Source: JACVRW01 sp963811055 (GTDB taxonomy: Bacteria; Actinomycetota; Thermoleophilia; Solirubrobacterales; Thermoleophilaceae). Taken from it: 64,000 bases of DNA. Under the pieces are notes generated by a model that ran no database searches, was not told where the DNA came from, and saw only the letters and a program-made list of their open reading frames with translations. Both the position numbers and the translations under genes were made by a program. Numbering within the stretch: position 1 is the stretch's first letter; each line of letters starts with the position of its first letter. Positions 30,453 to 37,935 of the stretch are shown one piece after another. The stretch is taken from contig CAWEPQ010000020.1 of assembly GCA_963811055.1 (NCBI GenBank), positions 186,001-250,000 on the forward strand. The letters are read 5' to 3'.

Positions 30453-31702
30453 TGCGAGCCACCAGACACCGGAGGCTTCGGCCGCTGCTGGCTCTATTGG
30501 GCGCCGCGTTCTTCTTCGCGCCGGCACTGGCGTTCGTGGCCGGCGAGCGAGCGGAGTCGATCGAGAACCGCCCGCTCGCGAAGTTCCCGCACGCGTCGAG
30601 CGGCTTTGAGGCCTTCGATCAGCTGAGCCTCTGGGCCGTCGACCACCTCACCCTGCGCGACTCCGCGGTGCGGCTGCACAGCTCCCTCAGCCAGGACCTG
30701 CTCGGCGAGGCGCCGGCCACGGGACAGGTGTCGGGTCCGGTGGGCATCGGTGAGACGGCGCGGCTGGCGGGAGGAAGCTCGGCACAGCCGCCGGGCCCGC
30801 GCGTGGTGATCGGCGATGGCGGCTGGCTGTTCCTGAGCGACGAGTTCTCCCGCGCATGCGATCCCGGCCGCCCGCCGGCCGAGGTACTGGCGGCTGCCGC
30901 CCGGCTGGGGTCGATCATCCGGCGCAGCGGGCGCCGTTTCGTGATCGCCGTGGCGCCCGACAAGAGCTCGGTGGTGCCGGACCGCGTGCCCGACGACTAC
31001 GCCCTCCGGGACTGTGCCGCGCGCTCGCGGCAGGAGCGGCTGGCCGCGCTGCGAGCCGCGCGGCTGCCCGGCTTCGTGGACCTCCAGGCGCTGCTCGAGG
31101 AAAAGCAGCGCCGCCAGGGCCGGCCGATCTACCTCAAGCGCGACACGCACTGGACCGACACCGGGTCTGTGGTGATGGCGCGCGCGCTGGCGGGCGCCGT
31201 CGATCCGCGGCTGCTGGCCCGCACCCGCGTCGAGCGTGGCCCGGACCACAGGAGAGTCGAGGATCTGGCGTTTCAGGTGGGGGACGGGACGGTGGGCTCG
31301 CAGCTCCGGCTCGACGTGGTGAGAGCCGGAGTGCGGGTCGGACGCCTCATGCCCGCACCCGCCTTCCCGGGAGGGAACGCGGTGCGCTCGCATGCGCGCG
31401 CGGCGGCCGGGGGTGCTCGGCTCTACAGGCCGAAGACGGTGGTGTACGGAGACTCGTTCGCCGAGCACTCGATCGAGCAGCTCAGGCCGTTCTTCGCCGA
31501 CATGACGCTCTTCTCGACCCTCGCCACGGCCGAGAAGCGCTCCGTGGCCGACGCCACGGAGACGTTGCTCACCCGGATCCAGAACTCGGAGCTCGTGGTG
31601 TTCGTCACCGCGGAGCGCGGCTTCTGGGCTCGCGAGCATGCCTCCGTGCTCGAGCCCAGCTTCCTCAACCTGCTCGAGACCCGACTCGACGGCGGGCTCT
31701 GA
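30452..31702 (+). CDS. AlgJ/AlgX-like SGNH acetyltransferase, membrane-anchored
   Basis: Extracytoplasmic partner of the MBOAT protein: receives acetyl groups and passes them to a polysaccharide (by analogy with AlgJ/AlgX). It has 416 residues with an N-terminal signal-anchor (about 8-30). The GDSF serine motif is at 333-336 (Ser335), and the DTHW motif at 231-234 supplies Asp231/His233, the catalytic triad of this family. The segment GDGGWLFLSDEFS near 121 is the other conserved block. ATG 30452 overlaps the preceding stop. Thirteen bases separate it from the hexapeptide transferase gene. Confidence 0.85.
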   Translation: MRATRHRRLRPLLALLGAAFFFAPALAFVAGERAESIENRPLAKFPHASSGFEAFDQLSLWAVDHLTLRDSAVRLHSSLSQDLLGEAPATGQVSGPVGIGETARLAGGSSAQPPGPRVVIGDGGWLFLSDEFSRACDPGRPPAEVLAAAARLGSIIRRSGRRFVIAVAPDKSSVVPDRVPDDYALRDCAARSRQERLAALRAARLPGFVDLQALLEEKQRRQGRPIYLKRDTHWTDTGSVVMARALAGAVDPRLLARTRVERGPDHRRVEDLAFQVGDGTVGSQLRLDVVRAGVRVGRLMPAPAFPGGNAVRSHARAAAGGARLYRPKTVVYGDSFAEHSIEQLRPFFADMTLFSTLATAEKRSVADATETLLTRIQNSELVVFVTAERGFWAREHASVLEPSFLNLLETRLDGGL

Positions 31703-31714
31703 CAAGCTGCGCGC

Positions 31715-32341
31715 GTGGGCGTGACACGGCTCTGGTGGCAGAAATGGCGGTGGTACGAGCGCAACTCGCTGCCCTGGAACCGCGTGCTGATCCATCGTGA
31801 GTTCATGCGCCGCCAGGCGTTCGCCCGCTGGCCGCTGCACGGCAACGTGCTCGAGGCGTTCCGGGACGGCCGTCTGGACGTGGGCGAGGGGGTGCTGCTC
31901 GAGCCGCACGTGTGGCTCACGGCGCCGGACGAGGCGCGCATCCGGATCGGCGGGGGCAGCTTCCTGAACGTCGCCGTGATGGTGGCCGCGGTGGAGCTCG
32001 TGGAGATCGGCGAGCACTGCATGTTCGCCAACGGCTGTTTCATCACCGACGGCAACCACCGCTTCGACGATCCCGACAAGCCCGTGCCGTGGCAGGGCTT
32101 CAGCTCGAAGGGGCCCACGCGTGTGGGCGACAACGTGTGGTGCGGCGCCAACGTGGTGGTGGCCAGCGGCGTGACGATCGGGGAGCGCTGCGTGATCGGT
32201 GCCAACAGCGTGGTGACCGAGGACGTGCCCGCGTTCTCGGTGGCGGCCGGTGCCCCGGCGCGGGTGCTGCGGAAGGTCGAGTACGGGGTGGCCGGGGGAC
32301 CGTCGGCGGACGGCCCCCCGGGCCCCGAGCTCAGCAGCTGA
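31715..32341 (+). CDS. hexapeptide-repeat (left-handed beta-helix) acyltransferase
   Basis: A 208-residue cytoplasmic enzyme of the maltose/galactoside acetyltransferase type. Two runs of hexapeptide repeats form the beta-helix; the second reads VGDNVWCGANVVVASGVTIG. The catalytic His lies in the loop TDGNHRFDDPDKPV. The C-terminus AGAPARVLRKV is typical. GTG 31715 is the start. A Trp/Arg-rich N-terminus of about 40 residues precedes the helix. It is third in the acylation cluster and probably acylates a sugar precursor; acceptor unknown. The last 11 bases overlap the convergent small secreted gene. Confidence 0.85.
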   Translation: MGVTRLWWQKWRWYERNSLPWNRVLIHREFMRRQAFARWPLHGNVLEAFRDGRLDVGEGVLLEPHVWLTAPDEARIRIGGGSFLNVAVMVAAVELVEIGEHCMFANGCFITDGNHRFDDPDKPVPWQGFSSKGPTRVGDNVWCGANVVVASGVTIGERCVIGANSVVTEDVPAFSVAAGAPARVLRKVEYGVAGGPSADGPPGPELSS

Positions 32342-32876
32342 CGATCAGATGGAACGGCCGGTCGCCGGTGGCCTGGCCGTTCGGGCCCCAGGTGCGCACC
32401 GAGACGCCGTTCCCGCTCGTGCTCAGCGAGGCCGTGGTGATCTGGGAGCCCGCGCCCAGTGGGGCGGCGCTGGTGTCTCCGATCGTGGCGAAGTACCCGC
32501 ACGGGCGCACGTCCGACGTGAAGATCACCTGGTAGCGCCCGGCGCCGGTGCGGGCCACCGAGCTCACGCTGCGGCCGCGGACGAGTGTGCCGTTGGCGGC
32601 CACTACCGCGAAGCGGGCACCACCGAAGGCGATTCCGGCCGACGGAACCGTGGCGAGACCGCTCTCCTTGATCGCACCGCCGCCCAGGGAGTCCTTCCCC
32701 AGGTCCTTCGCCTTGAGGCTGCCGTTGCGGATGTCCTTGCCGGTCACCGTGTTGTTCCGGATCGTCTTGCCTGTGACCACCAGGGCGTAGGCGGAGCCGC
32801 CGAGGGCGAGGAACAGCGCAGTGAGCGCCACAACCATCGCCGGGGACGGCACGAGCCGCCGAAGCTTTCGCGTCAT
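32331..32876 (-). CDS. small secreted protein with degenerate short repeats, unknown
   Basis: A 181-residue exported protein: basic N-terminus, hydrophobic stretch (about 11-30, VVALTALFLALGGSAYA), then a repeat-like stretch TGKTIRNNTVTGKDIRNGSL followed by LKAKDLGKDSL, reminiscent of pentapeptide-type coils, then a beta-rich C-terminal domain ending in Cys. The ATG at 32876 is set by a perfect GGAGGT site seven bases upstream on the minus strand. Proteins with the same N-terminal plan are frequent in Solirubrobacterales, without known function. It is convergent with the acyltransferase gene. Confidence 0.7.
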   Translation of the reverse strand: MTRKLRRLVPSPAMVVALTALFLALGGSAYALVVTGKTIRNNTVTGKDIRNGSLKAKDLGKDSLGGGAIKESGLATVPSAGIAFGGARFAVVAANGTLVRGRSVSSVARTGAGRYQVIFTSDVRPCGYFATIGDTSAAPLGAGSQITTASLSTSGNGVSVRTWGPNGQATGDRPFHLIVSC

Positions 32877-32973
32877 TGGGACCTCCATAGCTCGAGCTGA
32901 GCGAGCCACGCTAGCCCCTAATGGCCCTGGAAACTGGGCGATTCGGCCCAGCGCGCGCCCTTGCGAGCGCCTG

Positions 32974-33082
32974 TGCTCGCGGGTCCTGTCTCCGTCGCGC
33001 CTCCTCGTTCGAGAACCAAACGACGGTCCTTGTCCGTCCGCTTTGCTCGCCGAGCGGGTGCCGGAGACAGGACCCGCGAGCA
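32974..33082. repeat. 109-nt cloverleaf-like inverted-repeat element (family E)
   Basis: Outer arms at 32974-32994 and 33062-33082 are perfect 21-bp inverted repeats. The 67-base interior holds three more hairpins: TCGTT/AACGA (33005-33023), GACGG/CCGTC (33022-33038, sharing two bases with the first) and GCTC/GAGC (33045-33055). The arm core CGGAGACAGG followed by (A/C)CCCGCG recurs at 46041-46057. It starts eight bases past the panB stop and has no T tract. Function unknown: a mobile palindromic repeat, a structured RNA or an mRNA-end structure. Confidence 0.7.
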
Positions 33083-33089
33083 GAAACGC

Positions 33090-34010
33090 CTAGAGGCTGA
33101 AGCCGCCCGTGAACGGCTCCCCGGTCTGCTCGGCAAGCAGATCGCGCAGGCGATCCACCTCGTCCGGGGCCATCGTGTAGCCGTGATCGGGCTCCGGGTA
33201 GCGGCGCTCGCGCACGTCGGCGGCAAAGGCGCTCACGCCCTTCACCATCTGCTCGCGCACGTCGGCGTAGCGCTTGACGAAGCGGGCGGCGTGGCCGTCG
33301 TAGATGCCCAGCAGGTCGTGGAACACCAGCACCTGGCCGTCAGCGGCGGGTCCTGCGCCGATCCCGATCACGGGGATCTGCATCCGCGGCATGATCAGCT
33401 CGGTCAGGTCGCTGGGGATGGCCTCGAACACGACGGCGAAGCAGCCGGCCTCCTGGAGCGCGATCGCGTCGTGCATCACCTCGAGCCCGCGCTCGGCCGT
33501 GCGGCCCTGTGAGCGGTAGCCGCCCAGCGCCGTGGCGGTCTGGGGGGTGAGCCCCACGTGGCCCATCACCGGGATGCCCGCGCCCACGATCGCGCGCACG
33601 CGGTCCACGGTGCTGCCGCCGCGCTCGACCTTCACGGCATCGCAGCCGACCTCCTTGATGAACCGCTGGGCAGTGCGAATGGCGTCTTCGTTCGACACCT
33701 CGTAGGAGCCGAACGGCAGGTCGCCCACGAGCAGCGGGGTGGAGAGCCCTCGCCGCACCGCCGCGGCGAGCATGAGCAGCTCGTCCAGCGTCACGGGAAC
33801 GGTCGAGGGGTAGCCGAGCACGGTCATGGCGCCGGAGTCGCCCACCAGCACCACGTCCACGCCGGCCTCCTCGGCCACCTGGGCGCTGGGGTAGTCGTAG
33901 GCGGTGACCATGGCGATCGGCTCGCCCAGCGCCTTCTTGCCGGCGAGGGTGGACAGCGTGACCGGCTTGCCCTTGGCCGGGGGAGCGCTTGCACGCGGAC
34001 GTGAGCTCAC
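33090..34010 (-). CDS. panB: 3-methyl-2-oxobutanoate hydroxymethyltransferase
   Basis: First committed step of pantothenate synthesis: adds a hydroxymethyl group from methylene-THF to ketoisovalerate. It has 306 residues in a TIM barrel with the metal-binding VLVGDSGAMTVLGY, GDLPFGSYEVS, VKVERGG, and the catalytic Glu region AVVFEAIPSDL followed by IGIGAGPAADGQVLVFHDLLG. GTG 34010 overlaps the panC stop as GTGA, so panB is translated with panC. A large hairpin element follows its stop. Confidence 0.95.
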   Translation of the reverse strand: MSSRPRASAPPAKGKPVTLSTLAGKKALGEPIAMVTAYDYPSAQVAEEAGVDVVLVGDSGAMTVLGYPSTVPVTLDELLMLAAAVRRGLSTPLLVGDLPFGSYEVSNEDAIRTAQRFIKEVGCDAVKVERGGSTVDRVRAIVGAGIPVMGHVGLTPQTATALGGYRSQGRTAERGLEVMHDAIALQEAGCFAVVFEAIPSDLTELIMPRMQIPVIGIGAGPAADGQVLVFHDLLGIYDGHAARFVKRYADVREQMVKGVSAFAADVRERRYPEPDHGYTMAPDEVDRLRDLLAEQTGEPFTGGFSL

Positions 34011-34864
34011 TTCGCACCTCCGAGGATCGTGTTGTCGATGAGCCGTGCGCGGCCCACGCGGGCAGCCACGGCAAGCAGGGTCGAGCCGTTCACGCGCTCG
34101 ACGGGAGAGAGGTCCTTGGCGGACCGAAGTTCCAGGTACTCGGCCTCCACGCCGGCATCGCGCAGCACGGCGCGCGCGGCGTCCAGCACGGGTCCCGCTT
34201 CCAGCACCCCGGAGCTCACCTGGGCCTCGGCGGCTCTGAGCGCCCGTGACAGCGCCTGTGCGCGCTCGCGCTGCTCGGGATCGAGATAGGCGTTCCGGGA
34301 GCTCAGCGCCAGGCCGTCGCGATCGCGCACGGTGGGGCAGACGGCCACGCGGACGGGGATGTCCAGGTCCCGGACGAGCCGTTCGATCACGAGCGCCTGC
34401 TGCGCGTCCTTCTGGCCGAAGTAGGCCACGTCTGGCTGGACCATGTTGAGCAGCTTCGCCACGACCGTGGCCACGCCGGCGAAGTGGCCGGGGCCGCGGC
34501 CCGCCGGATCGCCTTCGAGCACCTCGGTGATGCCCGCGACGGAGACCGTGGTGGCGAAGCCGTCCGGGTAGACCTCCGCTTGCGAGGGGGCGAAGAGCAC
34601 GTCCACGCCCTCGGCCTCCGCCAGCTCGGCGTCCCGCCCCTCGTCGCGCGGGTAGGCGCCGAAGTCCTCACCCGGCCCGAACTGACCGGGGTTCACGAAG
34701 AGCGAGAGCACCACGGCGTCGCACTCCTCGCGGGCGCGGCGCACGAGGGAGAGATGGCCGTCGTGGAGCGAGCCCATGGTCGGCACCAGCCCGATGCTGC
34801 GCTCATCGCGACGCTGGGGGCGCAACTCCGCCCGCAGCTCCTGAACCGTGCGCACCAGCTTCAT
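34007..34864 (-). CDS. panC: pantothenate synthetase (pantoate--beta-alanine ligase)
   Basis: Joins pantoate and beta-alanine using ATP. It has 285 residues with the nucleotidyl-transferase motif VPTMGSLHDGHLSLVRRA, FVNPGQFGPGEDFGAYPRD, then GRGPGHFAGVATVVAKLLN, the YFGQKDAQQ block and the KMSKS-like DGLALSSRN. The ATG at 34864 overlaps the stop of the DUF2520 gene (ATGA), and its own stop overlaps the panB start. The three genes form one unit. Confidence 0.95.
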   Translation of the reverse strand: MKLVRTVQELRAELRPQRRDERSIGLVPTMGSLHDGHLSLVRRAREECDAVVLSLFVNPGQFGPGEDFGAYPRDEGRDAELAEAEGVDVLFAPSQAEVYPDGFATTVSVAGITEVLEGDPAGRGPGHFAGVATVVAKLLNMVQPDVAYFGQKDAQQALVIERLVRDLDIPVRVAVCPTVRDRDGLALSSRNAYLDPEQRERAQALSRALRAAEAQVSSGVLEAGPVLDAARAVLRDAGVEAEYLELRSAKDLSPVERVNGSTLLAVAARVGRARLIDNTILGGAK

Positions 34865-35637
34865 GCCGGCACCCGGCGATCCGCCAGCGAGCGTGTCTCG
34901 CGCAGGAGCGAGTCGAACAGCGGGACCAGGTCGGGGGCGGCCGCCTCGACGGCGGCGCGCTGGGCGCGCACGGTCTGCTCGTCCCCGCGGGCCACCGGGC
35001 CGGTGAGCGCGCGCTCCGGGCCGAGGGCGATCCAGTTCTCCACGGTGCAGCGCACGAGCGGGGCGAGGAGCGCCCGCGCTTCGGCCTCGTCCAGGCCCGC
35101 GGCTCCGGCCACCCGCTCGGCCGCCGCCTCCAGGGCCAGCAGGAAGTTCGAGGCCATCGAGGCGGCGGCGTGGTAGGCCGCGCGCCCGTGCTCCTCGATC
35201 TCGAAGGGCACCATGCCGAGCGCCAGCGCCAGCTCCGTGGCCAGCGCGAGGGCCGCGGACGAGGACCCGGCCACCGCGCAGCCCGCGCCGGCCAGCTCGA
35301 CCGGGGCCGGGGCGGGGGCGAAGGTCTGAAGCGGATGCAGCCCGAAGGCCTCCGCGCCGCTCCTGGTCGCGGGCTCCAGGGCCGCGAGCGGGGTGGCACC
35401 GCTCACGTGGCCGACGAACGGAGCCGCTCCGGCCACGGTCTCGGCCGCCGCCTCGATCTCGGCGTCCGGCACGCAGAGCAGGATCGCCTGGCACCCGGCC
35501 GGCACCGCGCCGCGGCCAAGCGGGCCCTCCACGGGGATGCCCTCGGCGCGCAGAGCCGCCGCCAGGGCACCTCCGAGGCGTCCAGCACCCACGACGCCCA
35601 GAGGGGCATCCGTCAGTCTGTTCAGGCGGGCTTGCAT
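34861..35637 (-). CDS. Rossmann-fold DUF2520 dehydrogenase-like protein
   Basis: A 258-residue protein with an N-terminal NAD(P)-binding domain (LGVVGAGRLGGALAAALRAE) and a helical DUF2520 C-terminal domain (HGRAAYHAAASMASNFLLAL). The middle segment FVGHVSGATPLAAL resembles ketopantoate reductase and proline-biosynthesis-type reductases. First gene of a unit with panC and panB, so a ketopantoate reductase role (the PanE step between PanB and PanC) is an attractive inference; no panE is seen nearby. ATG 35637 is used; an AAAGGAG lies 14 bases before it. Confidence 0.8.
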   Translation of the reverse strand: MQARLNRLTDAPLGVVGAGRLGGALAAALRAEGIPVEGPLGRGAVPAGCQAILLCVPDAEIEAAAETVAGAAPFVGHVSGATPLAALEPATRSGAEAFGLHPLQTFAPAPAPVELAGAGCAVAGSSSAALALATELALALGMVPFEIEEHGRAAYHAAASMASNFLLALEAAAERVAGAAGLDEAEARALLAPLVRCTVENWIALGPERALTGPVARGDEQTVRAQRAAVEAAAPDLVPLFDSLLRETRSLADRRVPA

Positions 35638-35727
35638 GGCTTGCCGGTCCACTCCTTTCCGGAGGTAGCGGCCGACTAACCAAGGATACCCTCGACTGCG
35701 TCGTACGTCGCGCCTAGGCTTCGGCGG

Positions 35728-36402
35728 ATGCAGAGCCGTTCCGCCGCCGAGCGCCGCGAAGAGCTCGTGGCTCTCTACAAGGGGGTTGCCGCCTGCGAGC
35801 GCTGCCCCCTGGCCGCCACTCGCACCAGGGTGGTGTTCGGCGCGGGCAACGCCGACGCCGACCTGATGTTCGTCGGGGAGGCCCCCGGCCAGCAGGAGGA
35901 CCTCCAGGGCCTGCCCTTCGTGGGGCGGGCGGGCAAGCTGCTCGACGAGCTCCTCGTGGGCGTCGGCCTGTCCCGCGACGAGGTGTTCATCACCAACGTC
36001 CTCAAGTCGCGCCCGCCGGGCAACCGCGATCCCCAGCCCGACGAGATCGAGGCCTGCCGGCCCTACCTCGACCAGCAGATCGAGCTGATCGAGCCGAGTG
36101 TGATCTGCACGCTCGGCAACTTCGCCACGAAGCTGCTCACCCGCTCGAGCCGCGGAATCACCGGGGTGCGGGGCCGTCCCCAGGTCCACGAGATCGGGGC
36201 GCGCACCGTGCGCGTCTATCCGCTCTACCACCCGGCGGCCGCGCTGCGAACCACGCGCGTGCTCGAGGAGCTCAGGGCCGACTTCGAGGGGCTGCCCGCC
36301 CTGCTGGCGGAGCCGCCTCCGGTGCCGCTGGGTGCGGTGGGACCCGTGGCGCCCGCGCCCGCGCCAGAGCCGCGGCCCCAGCTCGACCTGTTCGGGGGAT
36401 AG
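35728..36402 (+). CDS. type-4 uracil-DNA glycosylase (4Fe-4S)
   Basis: Removes uracil from DNA in base-excision repair. It has 224 residues; the cluster cysteines are Cys23 and Cys26 (ACERCPLA), Cys110 (EACRPYL) and Cys127 (VICTLG), in the family spacing. Catalytic motifs are GEAPGQQED at 50-58 and HPAA at 168-171. A Pro-rich tail (about 200-224) is not conserved. The ATG at 35728 is 90 bases from the divergent DUF2520 start. It is followed at once by the t6A genes. Confidence 0.93.
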   Translation: MQSRSAAERREELVALYKGVAACERCPLAATRTRVVFGAGNADADLMFVGEAPGQQEDLQGLPFVGRAGKLLDELLVGVGLSRDEVFITNVLKSRPPGNRDPQPDEIEACRPYLDQQIELIEPSVICTLGNFATKLLTRSSRGITGVRGRPQVHEIGARTVRVYPLYHPAAALRTTRVLEELRADFEGLPALLAEPPPVPLGAVGPVAPAPAPEPRPQLDLFGG

Positions 36403-36407
36403 TCCCG

Positions 36408-36818
36408 ATGGTCCTCGAGAGTGCCGATCCGCGCGAGACGGAGGCCGCCGGCGCGACCCTGGCGCGCGGCCTGAAGCCCGGTGACGTGGTGCTGGTGAGC
36501 GGCGACCTGGGCGCGGGGAAGACCACGTTCGTGCGCGGTGCGTGCCGGGAGCTGGGCGTGACGGAGCCGGTGACCAGCCCGACCTTCACGATCGGGACGA
36601 TCCTCCGCGGGCGCGAGCTCGAGGTGGCCCATCTCGACCTGTTCCGGCTGTCCTCGCTCGCGGACGAGGACCCGGCGCTGCTCGACGACTACCTGACCCG
36701 GGACCGGATCGCCTTCGTGGAATGGCCGGGAGTGGCCGCGGACGCGCCGCTGCACGTGGCCGCGCGAGTGCGCCTCGAGCACCTGGGCCACGACCGCCGG
36801 CGGCTGACGGTCGAATGA
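36408..36818 (+). CDS. tsaE: tRNA t6A biosynthesis ATPase TsaE
   Basis: ATPase component of the bacterial t6A (threonylcarbamoyladenosine) synthesis machinery, interacting with TsaB-TsaD. It has 136 residues with P-loop SGDLGAGKTTFVRGA, TSPTFTIG, and HLDLFRLSS followed by the acidic Walker B-like segment and FVEWPGVA. ATG 36408 is five bases after the glycosylase gene. Its stop overlaps the tsaB start (ATGA). Confidence 0.92.
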   Translation: MVLESADPRETEAAGATLARGLKPGDVVLVSGDLGAGKTTFVRGACRELGVTEPVTSPTFTIGTILRGRELEVAHLDLFRLSSLADEDPALLDDYLTRDRIAFVEWPGVAADAPLHVAARVRLEHLGHDRRRLTVE

Positions 36819-37480
36819 GCCTCCTCGGCCTGGACACGTCCACGGCGGGGTCCTCGGCCGCCGTGCTGCTGGACGATGGGCGCGAGTTCGAGCTGCGGCC
36901 GCCCTCCACGCGCCTGCTCGAGCCGCCGGCCCATGCCCGTGAGCTGATGCCGGCGGTACATGCGGCGATGGAGCAGGCTGGGGTGGGCTTCGGGGATCTG
37001 GGCGCGATCGCGGTGGGAGTGGGCCCCGGCGGCTTCACGGGCCTGCGGATCGGCATCGTGACCGCGCGGGCGCTGGCCCATGCGGCCGGGCTCGAGCTGC
37101 GCCCGGTGTCCTCGCTGGCGGCGCTGGCCGCCGGCGCTAAGGAACAGCCGGCGCTGGCGCTGATCGATGCGAAGCGCGGGGAGCTCTTCGCGGCGCTTCA
37201 CGAGAATGGCGAGCAGCTCTGGGAGCCGTTTGCGGCCACACCGGGCGACCTCGTGGAGCGGGTGCGCGGCGCCGGGCTCGACCCGCTGGCCGTGGGAGAC
37301 GGCTCGGTACGATTCAGGGAGGAGCTGGAGACGTCCGGGATCCGGGTGGCACCGGCCGAATCGGGCTCTCACGTCGTCAGCGCGCTCCAGGTCTGCCGGC
37401 TCGCGGCCGGCGCGCCCGGGGTGGCGCCAGAGGCCGCCCTACCGCACTACCTACGAGCCCCCGACGCGAAGCCTCGATGA
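36815..37480 (+). CDS. tsaB: tRNA t6A biosynthesis protein TsaB
   Basis: Structural partner of TsaD in t6A synthesis; ASKHA fold without the metal site. It has 221 residues opening LGLDTSTAGSSAAVLLDDG, with the conserved VGVGPGGFTGLRIGIVTARA at about residue 67. The C-terminal half is variable, as usual. ATG 36815 overlaps the tsaE stop. Its stop overlaps the rimI start. Confidence 0.92.
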   Translation: MSLLGLDTSTAGSSAAVLLDDGREFELRPPSTRLLEPPAHARELMPAVHAAMEQAGVGFGDLGAIAVGVGPGGFTGLRIGIVTARALAHAAGLELRPVSSLAALAAGAKEQPALALIDAKRGELFAALHENGEQLWEPFAATPGDLVERVRGAGLDPLAVGDGSVRFREELETSGIRVAPAESGSHVVSALQVCRLAAGAPGVAPEAALPHYLRAPDAKPR

Positions 37481-37935
37481 ACGACCTCGAAATCCGTCGC
37501 CTCACCTATGCGGACCTCCCGCACGTGATCGCGATCGAGCGGCGTGCGTTCCCCACGCCTTGGTCACTCGCCATGTTCGTGCTCGAGCTCTCCAAGCCGT
37601 CGGGCATCTGCCTGGCCGCCGTGTCCGAGGACCAGCTCGTGGGCTACGTGGTCTGCTCCCGCTACGACACCGTCTGGCATCTGATGAACGTGGCCGTGGA
37701 CGACCGGCTGCTGCGCCGCGGGATCGCGCGCTCGCTGCTCACCCGGCTCTTCGAGCTGGCCGACCGCCCGAGCATGCAGTACACGCTCGAGGTGAGGACC
37801 TCGAACGACGCGGCCATCCGGCTCTATGAGGGCTTCGGCTTCCGGGCGGCGGGACGCCGGCGCGCCTACTACCACGACAACAGCGAGGACGCCCTGATCA
37901 TGTGGCGCACCGCCCCGGAGCGCGCCACCGCTTGA
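37477..37935 (+). CDS. rimI: ribosomal protein alanine N-acetyltransferase RimI
   Basis: GNAT acetyltransferase of 152 residues. In E. coli RimI acetylates the N-terminal alanine of ribosomal protein S18. The acetyl-CoA loop is RRGIARSLLTRLFE, and LEVRTSNDAAIRLYEGFGF is the conserved C-terminal strand/helix. The start near RAFPTPWSLAMF is typical. ATG 37477 overlaps the tsaB stop; the stop overlaps the tsaD TTG start. Insertion between tsaB and tsaD is the common actinobacterial order. Confidence 0.92.
   Translation: MNDLEIRRLTYADLPHVIAIERRAFPTPWSLAMFVLELSKPSGICLAAVSEDQLVGYVVCSRYDTVWHLMNVAVDDRLLRRGIARSLLTRLFELADRPSMQYTLEVRTSNDAAIRLYEGFGFRAAGRRRAYYHDNSEDALIMWRTAPERATA

Noticed and set aside
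33010..33060. A tRNA-like gene inside the cloverleaf element
   Set aside because: No GGTTCGAATCC-type T arm or acceptor pairing; the three hairpins have the wrong sizes for a tRNA.
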